From the NCBI GenBank assembly GCA_963708455.1, contig CAVPSQ010000003.1, positions 124,001 through 188,000 of the forward strand: a stretch of DNA of 64,000 nt. The letters run 5' to 3'. The position numbers were made by a program, and so were the translations under genes. Below are positions 24,873-34,255 of this stretch, one piece after another (the first letter of the stretch is position 1; every line of letters begins with the position of its first letter). The notes under the pieces are model-generated. The model saw only the letters and a list, made by a program, of their open reading frames with translations, did not search any database and was not told where the DNA came from. This DNA comes from CAIMUS01 sp963708455 (GTDB lineage Bacteria; Pseudomonadota; Gammaproteobacteria; Competibacterales; Competibacteraceae).

Positions 24873-27011
24873 ATGCCATACAAACATGACGACAAATCCA
24901 GCGGTCAACTGATCCGCTCGGCGGATTGGAATACGATGGGACATGAGATCGAACGGCTGGAAGCCGATAAAGTCAACCGTGCCGGGGATACGATCAAGGG
25001 TGATCTGACGGTTGCGGGCAAGGCGCAACTCGGTCCCCTTGCGGTTACCGGCGATGCCAGTGTCAGTGGCAAGGCTCAACTCGGTCCCCTTACAGTTACC
25101 GGCGATGCCAGCGTCAGCGGTAAGGCTCAATTCAGTTCCCTGGTGGTTACTGGGGATGCCAGCGTTGCAGGATTGTTGCTCGGGGCGAAATCCTCGTACT
25201 GGAGTCATAACCCCTATGCCGATGCGATTGGCCTACCTGTCGCATCAGTTGGGCGGCTTGAGGTCGGTGGGTACGACGATGGATCTGGAACAGTACCGGC
25301 GATATTTCGAATTCACCAGTGTGGCAGTGGCGCAGCCGAATTCTACAAACCGCAGGGACAGACCCTTTATTTACGCGAAACTCCAGGTGGCGGCGGAAGC
25401 TGGTTCAATACATTAGAAGTGAGTGGCGCCATTCGCGCCGGGAACTCGGACCTTTACTTCTCAAAAACAGACCATGATCACACGGGAATTGGAAATACCG
25501 ATGGTTGGGCTGCCATTGAAAATGCAAAAAACTACGATGCGTTGATAATTCAAGGGCGGGCACATACGGGTGGCAGGCGTGTCGTCAGGCTGTGGGATTA
25601 TCTTGAGGTCAATGGTGATTTGAGGGTTACCGGCCAGGCTCAATTGGGTTCCCTGGCAGTTGCTGGCGATGCCAGCGTTGCAGGATTGTTGATCGGGGCG
25701 AAATCCTCATACTGGGGTCATAACCCCTATGCCGATGCGATTGGCCCACCTGTCGCGTCAATTGGGCGGCTTGAGGTCGGTGGGTACAACCACGACGGGT
25801 CTGGAACAGTACCGGCGATATTGCGAATTCACCAGTGGGGCAGTGGCGCAGCCGAATTCTACAAACCGCAGGGACAGACCCTTTATTTACGCGAAACTCC
25901 AGGTGGCGGCGGAAGCTGGTTCAACACATTGGAAGTGAATGGTGCCATTCGTGCCGGGAACTCGGATCTTTACTTCTCAAAAACAGACCATGATCACATT
26001 GGACTTGGAAATACCGATGGTTGGGCTGCCATTGAGAATGCAAGAAACTACGATGCACTGATGATTCTCGGGCGGGCACATACGGGTGGCAGGCGTGTCG
26101 TCAAGCTGTGGGATGATCTTGACGTCAATGGTGATTTGAGGGTTGTCGGCCAGACTCAACTCGGCTCCCTGGCAGTTGCTGGCGATGCCAGCATTGCAGG
26201 ATTGTTGATCGGGGCGAAATCCTCGTACTGGGGTCATAACCCCTATGCCGATGCGATTGGCCCACCTGTCGCGTCAATTGGGCGGCTTGAGGTCGGTGGG
26301 TACAACCACGACGGGTCTGGAACAGTACCGGCGATATTGCGAATTCACCAGTCGGGCAGTGGCGCAGCCGAATTCTACAAACCGCAGGGACAGACCCTTT
26401 ATTTACGCGAAACTCCAGGTGGCGGCGGAAGCTGGTTCAATACATTGGAAGTGAGTGGTGCCTTGAGGGTTACCGGCAATACCAGCATCACAGGTGGCGT
26501 TCTTCAGGTTGGTTCACTTCAATTGGGTGGTTTTACCGGTGCTGATCAGGATGAATGGCCTAATGCGGTTTGGTACCGGGATCCTGGTAAAAACTGGGAC
26601 GAAGGGTTGATCAAACATTCTTCTGCGAGAGGAAAATTTGGGCGGGCTGGATTTGGCGTACACTTTCACCAAGCTCGAGAATTTGGCCTATGGTCTACAG
26701 GTTGGGATCCGCTGTTCGCGGTAGCTGGCGCAAGTGGTGATACCTTTATCAAAGGTAATCTGGAGGTCACTGGTACCTTTATGGAAAAGTTAGATCTAGT
26801 CGACTGTAATAATAGAGACGATTGGACCGCACAGAACCATCCGATCGTGTTGTATTTCAAAGCCAAATTATCTGACAAACCTATTGGAACAATGATGCGG
26901 GTCATTCAAAATAATCCACGTTGGCGCGGCCATTATTGGCAAGGATGGGTCGATGCAGATAGAAGAATCAGAGTGATCCACAATTATCACAATACGGGTT
27001 GTGTCATATAA
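24873..27011 (+). CDS. Tail fibre-like protein with three near-identical modules, cluster 1
   Basis: The start MPYKHDDKSSGQLIRSADWN matches the N-terminal docking motif of the cluster 2 fibres (GDIIRADDWNE). Short beta-helix repeats follow (GKAQLGPLAVTGDASVSGKA). Then a roughly 172-residue module is repeated: SHNPYADAIGLPVASVGRLE, EFYKPQGQTLYLRETPG and SDLYFSKTDHDH. The third copy runs into a distinct C-terminal domain (GADQDEWPNAVWYRDPGKNW ... IRVIHNYHNTGCVI). It is about 712 residues long. The repeats are nearly identical in DNA, so copy number should vary by recombination and alter fibre length. It probably binds a target cell surface. Confidence 0.75.
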   Translation: MPYKHDDKSSGQLIRSADWNTMGHEIERLEADKVNRAGDTIKGDLTVAGKAQLGPLAVTGDASVSGKAQLGPLTVTGDASVSGKAQFSSLVVTGDASVAGLLLGAKSSYWSHNPYADAIGLPVASVGRLEVGGYDDGSGTVPAIFRIHQCGSGAAEFYKPQGQTLYLRETPGGGGSWFNTLEVSGAIRAGNSDLYFSKTDHDHTGIGNTDGWAAIENAKNYDALIIQGRAHTGGRRVVRLWDYLEVNGDLRVTGQAQLGSLAVAGDASVAGLLIGAKSSYWGHNPYADAIGPPVASIGRLEVGGYNHDGSGTVPAILRIHQWGSGAAEFYKPQGQTLYLRETPGGGGSWFNTLEVNGAIRAGNSDLYFSKTDHDHIGLGNTDGWAAIENARNYDALMILGRAHTGGRRVVKLWDDLDVNGDLRVVGQTQLGSLAVAGDASIAGLLIGAKSSYWGHNPYADAIGPPVASIGRLEVGGYNHDGSGTVPAILRIHQSGSGAAEFYKPQGQTLYLRETPGGGGSWFNTLEVSGALRVTGNTSITGGVLQVGSLQLGGFTGADQDEWPNAVWYRDPGKNWDEGLIKHSSARGKFGRAGFGVHFHQAREFGLWSTGWDPLFAVAGASGDTFIKGNLEVTGTFMEKLDLVDCNNRDDWTAQNHPIVLYFKAKLSDKPIGTMMRVIQNNPRWRGHYWQGWVDADRRIRVIHNYHNTGCVI
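25167..26460 (+). repeat. Three tandem direct repeats of about 515 bp in the fibre gene
   Basis: Units start at about 25167, 25680 and 26196 (GCAGGATTGTTG..TCGGGGCGAAATC), spaced 513 and 516 bp; the extra codon adds one residue in copies 2 and 3. Copies 2 and 3 are nearly identical, while copy 1 differs at more sites. Copy 3 covers only the first roughly 265 bp of the unit before the sequence diverges into the C-terminal domain. Confidence 0.9.
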
Positions 27012-27074
27012 CGTCTGTAGAAAAAGAAAGCTTTAAGTCATTTCACAATCATTCAAGCCAGGAAATGAACTAAT

Positions 27075-27278
27075 ATGCGCAAACAACTCGAGAAACGTCT
27101 CAGCAAACTCAAATCTGAATTCGAAGCCGGCCAAAAAATGTTGGCCGAACTGGAAACCAAGAAGAGCGAGCTACAGACCACGCTACTGCGCATCAGCGGT
27201 GCGATTCAGGTGCTGGAAGAACTGCTGGCTCAAGACAAGGAAGAGGTCGAAAACCCGGAAGTGAAAGCGCAGACATGA
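27075..27278 (+). CDS. Small coiled-coil protein, cluster 1
   Basis: This 67-residue protein is almost entirely heptad-like: RKQLEKRLSKLKSEFEAGQK, then LRISGAIQVLEELLAQDKEE. Its homologue in cluster 2 (43578-43910) shares LLRISGAIQVLEELLA exactly. Both are encoded near the fibre genes, so it may be an assembly chaperone or a trimerisation partner. It ends by overlapping the next gene by four bases (ATGA-type). Confidence 0.65.
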   Translation: MRKQLEKRLSKLKSEFEAGQKMLAELETKKSELQTTLLRISGAIQVLEELLAQDKEEVENPEVKAQT

Positions 27279-27824
27279 TCCATAATCTAACAGCGGCTAT
27301 TGTCGCGCTTCTCCAGGAACAGTTGGACGGATTGAAAGTACAGGCGAGCCTGTTTACTTCCCCGCCGTCCGGTTCGGTATCTGCCGGCGGTCGGCGTCTA
27401 TCCGGGCAAATTCGCTATCCAGCAGACAGCCCGCGAAGTTCTGCCGACCCCGCATGAGGAAGGAAGCCAACAAACGCTGACCTTGCAATGCGAATTCCAG
27501 CAGGAACTGCTGCTGGATGCTTATGGCGCGGACGCGGGCGAGGCTGAAAAATGGGCTTCACTGGCCTGCAACGTGATTCTCAGCAGCGCCGAAGAAACCC
27601 TGCATTCAATCAATACCGACAACCCCGGTTATCGCAGCGGCTCGTTCAATTCGGTCCATCTGCCGAAGCAGCTAAAACTCATCGAAGGCGCTTCGTTCGT
27701 TGCCGATAACGTCTGGAGCTATCGCCTGAAATTCAGCGTATTGGGTGAACTGCGCCTGATCCGTCTGTTCCCCGAAAGCCCGGCGGTGATCTCCGAAGTG
27801 GTCATCGAACAAAAGCTTGGCTAA
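27275..27824 (+). CDS. Terminal cluster 1 protein, unknown (one frameshift)
   Basis: The first frame (MIHNLTAAIVALLQEQLDGL, KVQASLFTSP) joins at about 27360 to a second frame that reads RRPVRYLPAVGVYPGKFAIQ, QQTLTLQCEFQQELLLDAYG and YRLKFSVLGELRLIRLFPES. Removing one C from the C4 run at 27360-27363 restores continuity (about 182 residues). It occupies the same terminal place as 41521-42285 in cluster 2, and both start with LxxALLxxL-type helices and contain a beta-rich LQL/TLQC(E) region. No known domain was recognised; this is the terminal gene of cluster 1. Confidence 0.5.
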
Positions 27825-27929
27825 GCAGCAATGAAGATAGGGTCTGTGGAGTCAGCAGAATATCTGGAAAAGCATTCAGCAAGTGAGAGCCCACTTACAC
27901 CTAGCATTATCCATGCTGACTTTCGCCCA

Positions 27930-28544
27930 TCAATGAGCCACGGTTCTCAGTTTGTTGAGCAAGCCAACAATCTCCCGATAGCATTTGTCGAAAGAATTCG
28001 CCCGTCTCGCGGCCTGCATATCGAACCATTGGGTGAGCGCAGGCTGGTCGGTCGTTTCTGCATACGGCCGATTGCGGGGCATTCGGCTGCTGAGCCACTC
28101 TTTGGCGCCTCTGATTCCTTCCGAATCGGCGACCACTTCCAGGGTTTCGGCCAACCCACGTCTACCTTGAATGGATTCAGCGGCGGCAATGAACCAAGCC
28201 TCATATTCTCTGTAAGCAAGGACCACCGAAACCGGCATGTCGGGACGCGCAGATTGAGCACGCTGGAGCAGATCTGGCCCATCCCACTTTGGGCAGCCGT
28301 TGTCCCAATCACAATCGATCAGGATAAGAATGCCGCCAGCTCCACCCAATTTTCTGGCAGCCAATTCTACTGTTCTTTCCAGTTCGCCCGACTTTCGCAA
28401 CCGGTTTGCCGGCATCCGGATGGGTGGCTCGATAGTAACTGTGAGATTAACATCTATTTCAGCGGCAATACGGCGGATCAATATGGGTACTGCTTGAACT
28501 TCCCCATGGCCTTCAACAATAGGAGCGATGCGGACACAACTCAT
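27930..28544 (-). CDS. DUF4276 family protein, TOPRIM-like (candidate effector)
   Basis: The 204-residue protein begins SCVRIAPIVEGHGEVQAVPI, then LGGAGGILILIDCDWDNGCP, a central acidic DxDxD segment, and VVLAYREYEAWFIAAAESI. The early glutamate in VEGHGE and the later D-x-D match a TOPRIM-like fold as in OLD/RloB-type nucleases. It overlaps the upstream AAA ATPase gene by 4 bases and so probably acts with it. The nuclease activity is inference. It lies just outside cluster 1, antisense to it. Confidence 0.7.
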   Translation of the reverse strand: MSCVRIAPIVEGHGEVQAVPILIRRIAAEIDVNLTVTIEPPIRMPANRLRKSGELERTVELAARKLGGAGGILILIDCDWDNGCPKWDGPDLLQRAQSARPDMPVSVVLAYREYEAWFIAAAESIQGRRGLAETLEVVADSEGIRGAKEWLSSRMPRNRPYAETTDQPALTQWFDMQAARRANSFDKCYREIVGLLNKLRTVAH

Positions 28545-29758
28545 TCCGATCCTGCTCCAAACAACTTCAATTGTGTTGGTGGTATCTGCTCAATTTGCCT
28601 TGTGTCTGGCGTCAATTGATTGAGCCGCAGCAATTCACCTGCTGTGAACAGCCTGTCACGGATTGCGCTCCGTCCCGCCTGATCGATGGGACCGATCCTG
28701 GTCTCACCCTTATCGTTTGCCACACCGAGAATCCAATCATCCTGAATGGATTTGTCATCCAGCAGATCGGGGCTGTGGCTGGTCACAACGATCTGAACCG
28801 TTGCCGCAGCGGCCTGCAAGGCATCACGCAGGATACCTGCGGCGCCGGGGTGCACCGCTACCTCGGGTTCCTCGATACCAATAAATGGAACTCGCCGTCC
28901 ACTACTGTCAAACGATTGGTATAGCGCGGTCAGGATACCCAACGCCCGCAGCGTTCCGTCCGACATATTCTCAGCCGGAAAGCGCCACGGCGCTCCGTTC
29001 GTACCTACCACCTGCCGAAATTCGAGTGTTTCCTTTTTGCCCAGGTGCTTGACTGTGACACCTTGAACACCGGGCACGACTTTGGAAAGGAAATCCATGA
29101 CTTGCTTGTGCGCTGCGGGGCGCTCCCTGGCCATGACATTCAATACGCTGGCCAGATTGCCGCCATCGCGACGCAACAATTCACCGGCATCCGGCGTCTG
29201 CAATTCCCGGATCTCGTCAGGATTCAGATTGTAGAAACCCATCCTGGAGAGAGCGTCGTATACAGGACGAAAAGCCGGCAACCCGGCGGCGGCTACCAGA
29301 TATAAACGGTCGGACACCGTCGGAGGCATGACTTTCTCGCTGCTGTCTTTAAGGTCGCCACGCTCCACGCTGTAAAAGTTTTCACTTCCTAAAATGGAAT
29401 CCAACACATGGCACTCCTCCTGCTGGACCTCGAATTGCCCTTTCGGTAGCGCGCCAACACGAAAAGAAAACCATCCCGTGGTTTCTTCCGATAGCACAAA
29501 TTCCAAGCGAATTCCGAAATGCGTGGGATGGCCGGAAGAGCGCCTCCTTACCTCGTTAATTCCACCTCGTTCCCTAAGCGCGTGCTCCAGACTGGTATTG
29601 AGCGATTCCGTCACCAAACGCAATGCATCCAGAAAATTACTCTTGCCGGCTCCATTGGGCCCCACCAGGAACGTTAAGGGTCCGAGGTTCACGGAGCAAA
29701 CGGCTATGCTCTTGTAGTTATGCAAAACCACACGCTTCAGGAAAACAGGATCAGTCAT
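28541..29758 (-). CDS. AAA family ATPase (RecF/OLD-like), partner of DUF4276
   Basis: This protein of about 405 residues has Walker A LVGPNGAGKSNFLDALRLV at the N-terminus, a signature region PAENMSDGTLRALGILTAL (ABC-like signature S-D-G-T), Walker B FIGIEEPEVAVHPG and VVTSHSPDLLDD (D-loop/switch His). These are the AAA_21/AAA_15 ABC-type ATPase features of RecF/OLD/RloA proteins. The start at 29758 was preferred to upstream in-frame ATGs that fall in a repeat sequence. Together with DUF4276 it forms a two-gene module resembling ATPase/TOPRIM defence pairs such as PARIS, although the second gene is of a different family. Confidence 0.75.
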   Translation of the reverse strand: MTDPVFLKRVVLHNYKSIAVCSVNLGPLTFLVGPNGAGKSNFLDALRLVTESLNTSLEHALRERGGINEVRRRSSGHPTHFGIRLEFVLSEETTGWFSFRVGALPKGQFEVQQEECHVLDSILGSENFYSVERGDLKDSSEKVMPPTVSDRLYLVAAAGLPAFRPVYDALSRMGFYNLNPDEIRELQTPDAGELLRRDGGNLASVLNVMARERPAAHKQVMDFLSKVVPGVQGVTVKHLGKKETLEFRQVVGTNGAPWRFPAENMSDGTLRALGILTALYQSFDSSGRRVPFIGIEEPEVAVHPGAAGILRDALQAAAATVQIVVTSHSPDLLDDKSIQDDWILGVANDKGETRIGPIDQAGRSAIRDRLFTAGELLRLNQLTPDTRQIEQIPPTQLKLFGAGSE

Positions 29759-29777
29759 AAGAATCTCTCGGTCAGCC

Positions 29778-29848
29778 ATGATCATCATTTCGGCCAGTTG
29801 GGGGAACCTGGATTACGCTTCGCAAGCTCCGCTCCATCCAGGCTACGC
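29778..29848 (+). repeat. 71-bp dispersed repeat, copy A
   Basis: A sequence starting ATGATCATCATTTCGGCCAG and ending CTCCATCCAGGCTACGC is found again at 42462-42532 in the same orientation with four mismatches. The inner part CCTGGATTACGCTTCG...CATCCAGGCTACG can fold as a stem. It lies immediately 5' of the AAA ATPase gene and supplies its spurious in-frame upstream ATGs. Confidence 0.8.
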
Positions 29849-29860
29849 CACTAATTAAGC

Positions 29861-30238
29861 TTATAATCTACGAACTCTAATTTTCTGATTATCAATGATG
29901 ATTAGACTATTGAGCCACTCCTTGGAAGGCAATTGCCGCAGAAGTCGTTGCAACGCTTCAATAGTTTTCTCAGTAGTCGTGGGCCAGACACGTAGACGAA
30001 TCACCCCATGATGTTGCCCGAGTGGATAATAACGGGCATCCGCGAAATCCTCATCGTAAGTGATAACGATGGCGCCTTCACTCTGCGCCCACTGGTACAG
30101 GAACTCATCACTACGACCAGCAAAGCCAAGTTCCTTAACGTGTTGAATCGACCATGCTGGCTCCTGCGATCGCAACCAGTCGGCAGTCGCAAGGGGAATA
30201 TTCTGATCCAACAAAATTTTTAACGGCGCTTTAGCCAT
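29861..30238 (-). CDS. DUF5615 PIN-like nuclease (putative toxin), second pair
   Basis: The 125-residue protein begins MAKAPLKILLDQNIPLATAD, has WSIQHVKELGFAG, the acidic VITYDEDFADARYYPLGQHH and a C-terminal NSLIIIDNQKIRVRRL. This is the same DUF5615 layout as at 24462-24821, with LDQNIP and TYDEDFAD replacing DENLP and LDTDFTN. It overlaps the upstream DUF433 gene by 8 bases. Start at 30238 is the ATG just inside that gene's end. Confidence 0.8.
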   Translation of the reverse strand: MAKAPLKILLDQNIPLATADWLRSQEPAWSIQHVKELGFAGRSDEFLYQWAQSEGAIVITYDEDFADARYYPLGQHHGVIRLRVWPTTTEKTIEALQRLLRQLPSKEWLNSLIIIDNQKIRVRRL

Positions 30239-30452
30239 GAGCCAACACTTGCTCTTCGTCAATCACGGTAGCTGCATACTCCAGGGCCGCTGCAACCATA
30301 TCCTGCGTCAATTCCGGATAAGCCTGTAGGATCTGTCTCAGGGTATAACCGCCGGCAATCATTCCAAGGATATTTTTTACCATAATACGAGTGCCACGGA
30401 TGATCGGTTTTCCGCCACAAACAGCAGGATCGACAATAATCCAGTCTTGCAT
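30231..30452 (-). CDS. DUF433 antitoxin-type protein, second pair
   Basis: The 73-residue protein has DWIIVDPAVCGGKPIIRGTR, MVKNILGMIAGGYTLRQILQ and YPELTQDMVAAALEYAA, the DUF433 signature. It pairs with the DUF5615 gene immediately downstream. The N-terminal PxxxGGKPxIRGTRI motif is the most conserved part of the family and probably binds DNA. It is distantly related to the copy at 24225-24455. Confidence 0.8.
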   Translation of the reverse strand: MQDWIIVDPAVCGGKPIIRGTRIMVKNILGMIAGGYTLRQILQAYPELTQDMVAAALEYAATVIDEEQVLAHG

Positions 30453-30455
30453 GAC

Positions 30456-31058
30456 TCACCTCTTCACAGAAAACGTATTAATAGTCGTAGGATGGGCAAA
30501 GGCTGCCGTCATTCGCCTGGGAGCGCCAGTGTCCTCGCCAGCTTGCCGGCCAGAGGCCGGCGCTCCCAGGGTCGGGGATGCAGCGAGCGGCGCGGGGAGT
30601 TCCTGTGGATCGCCGGGATAAGGCCATTTCCAGGTCTGTATAGTGACCGCGACCGGCTGCATGGCGATGCAATCCACCGGACAGACGGGAAGGCACAACT
30701 CGCAGCCGGTGCATTCCTGGGCGATGACCGTGTGCATCTGCTTGGCGGCGCCCACAATGGCGTCCACCGGGCAGGCACGGATGCACAAGGTGCAACCGAT
30801 GCAGGCAGGTTCGTCGATCACCGCCACTTGAGCGGGTTTGCTGAACCCGTGTGCGGTATTCAAAGGCTTGGCGGCGCGGCCCAACAGTTCGGCCAGCGCC
30901 GCAATACCCGCATCCCCACCCGGTGGACACTGATTGATATCGGCTGTGCCGGCGGCGATGGCTGCGGCGTAAGGCCGACAGCCGGCAAAGCCGCATTGCC
31001 GGCATTGGGTCTGCGGCAACAGCGCATCGATCCGCTCCACCAGGGGTTCGCTCAGCAT
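30456..31058 (-). CDS. RnfB-like ferredoxin with two [4Fe-4S] clusters
   Basis: The protein has an N-terminal LPQTQCRQCGFAGCRPYAAA four-Cys Fe-S domain (Cys at CxxCxxxxC), then INQCPPGG, and two ferredoxin motifs (CIGCTLCIRACPVD and CTGCELCLPVCPVD). It lacks the N-terminal membrane helix of E. coli RsxB, as in pseudomonad RnfB-type proteins. It could deliver electrons to a complex or an oxidoreductase; no other rnf genes are in the window. The last 40 residues include LGAPASGRQAGEDTGAPRR, encoded by an inserted GC-rich repeat (30517-30570), so the C-terminus is probably recent. It starts 65 bp from maeB. Confidence 0.8.
   Translation of the reverse strand: MLSEPLVERIDALLPQTQCRQCGFAGCRPYAAAIAAGTADINQCPPGGDAGIAALAELLGRAAKPLNTAHGFSKPAQVAVIDEPACIGCTLCIRACPVDAIVGAAKQMHTVIAQECTGCELCLPVCPVDCIAMQPVAVTIQTWKWPYPGDPQELPAPLAASPTLGAPASGRQAGEDTGAPRRMTAAFAHPTTINTFSVKR
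30517..30570. repeat. GC-rich inverted repeat in the 3' end of the rnfB-like gene
   Basis: CCTGGGAGCGCC at 30517-30528 is mirrored by GGCGCTCCCAGG at 30559-30570, giving a 12-bp perfect inverted repeat around GGCCGGCC-type inner sequence. It belongs to the same dispersed family as the 72-bp array in the cluster 1 linker gene. It sits inside the coding region and remains in frame. Confidence 0.85.
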
Positions 31059-31123
31059 TCTGGAACCCCAGGCGACGCCGGCAACAGACCTGAAGCGCCT
31101 GCTTTCATCAGACTGCCCACGAG

Positions 31124-33418
<2,295 letters not shown>

Positions 33419-33626
33419 GAAATATACCTGTCAGCGGATTGTAGTAGTGGACTCCTCCTGCTCCGGTTTCCCCGACGCGCCGGGATTGAGTGGACCTGGT
33501 CCGTTGCCGCGCCCGCCTGGGGAAGTCTGCATTAGATAACGCATTCCATAGGGAATTGCCAGAGTTTGAGAGCAAGAACCTGAGTACCTGTCAGTTTGCT
33601 TCCAACCCTGGGATCACCGTATTTGA

Positions 33627-33724
33627 GAGGCTGTACAAAAACTCCCTCCCCCACAAGGGGGGAGGGGACGCATTTTTTGAAAAATTTATTAATATCATCA
33701 TAGCTTTAGTTTTTGTACAGCCTC
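33627..33724. mobile_element. 98-bp inverted-repeat element (MITE-like)
   Basis: GAGGCTGTACAAAAACT at 33627-33643 is matched by its complement AGTTTTTGTACAGCCTC at 33708-33724, a 17-bp perfect terminal inverted repeat. The interior has a C/G-rich hairpin (CCCTCCCCCACAAGGGGGGA) and a run of A/T. There is no coding capacity. I could not confirm a target duplication. It supplies the stop codon and last residues of the GNAT gene at 33706-34173 (the stop lies in the right repeat). Confidence 0.65.
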
Positions 33725-34173
33725 TTAGAGTCGGTAGTCAGGAGTGCAATACCGCGTTGGTGCTGTGGATAGCCCTTCTTTAAAACCCAGGCACTGTCAT
33801 GCCGGGTAAAACCGATCTTCGGGTAATAATCCACGGCTTTGGGTGCAGCCAGCAGCACGATCATGGCATCGGGTCCCATCCGTTCGCGGGTTTTGCGAAT
33901 CAGCATTTTACCTATACCCCTTTTCTGATGGCTGATTCTGACCGCCAGATCGGCCAGATAACCCACATAAGAAAAATCCGTCAGGGTCCGGGCGATGCCG
34001 ACCAATAGCTCTCCATCCCACGCAGTGATCACCAGATTGGCGTGGGTCAGCATGTCATTCATGGTCGCTCGGTTGGCGACCGGCCGGCGTTCTCCTAAAG
34101 AAGACGCTTTATACAATTCGATGACCTGGTCCAGATCCGGCGCGTTACCATAGCGATACACGATTCTGCTCAT
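33706..34173 (-). CDS. GNAT family N-acetyltransferase
   Basis: The protein of about 155 residues has the GNAT fold: PDLDQVIELYKASSLGERRP, ITAWDGELLVGIARTLTDF, LADLAVRISHQKRGIGKMLI (motif A with the Q/RxxGxG acetyl-CoA loop) and AMIVLLAAPKAVDYYPKIGF. The ATG at 34173 was chosen over an upstream extension with no conserved residues. The last six residues (KRLYKN) are encoded by an inverted-repeat element inserted at its 3' end. The substrate is not identifiable; this is a standalone acetyltransferase gene between mfd and maeB. Confidence 0.8.
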   Translation of the reverse strand: MSRIVYRYGNAPDLDQVIELYKASSLGERRPVANRATMNDMLTHANLVITAWDGELLVGIARTLTDFSYVGYLADLAVRISHQKRGIGKMLIRKTRERMGPDAMIVLLAAPKAVDYYPKIGFTRHDSAWVLKKGYPQHQRGIALLTTDSKRLYKN

Positions 34174-34255
34174 TAGGTTTTCATTGATCCGATCGATACT
34201 GTTCCACGGCGGCAACCGCGTCGCAGGTAGGTTTGAACGTAGCGCACCCCAATTC

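Noticed and set aside
24873..27011. Diversity-generating retroelement target
   Set aside because: The repeats are long direct repeats without adenine-specific variation, and no reverse transcriptase or template repeat was found.
27831..28619. 262-codon plus-strand open frame after cluster 1
   Set aside because: It lies opposite the DUF4276 gene, whose TOPRIM-like motifs and 4-base overlap with the ATPase gene show the real coding strand.
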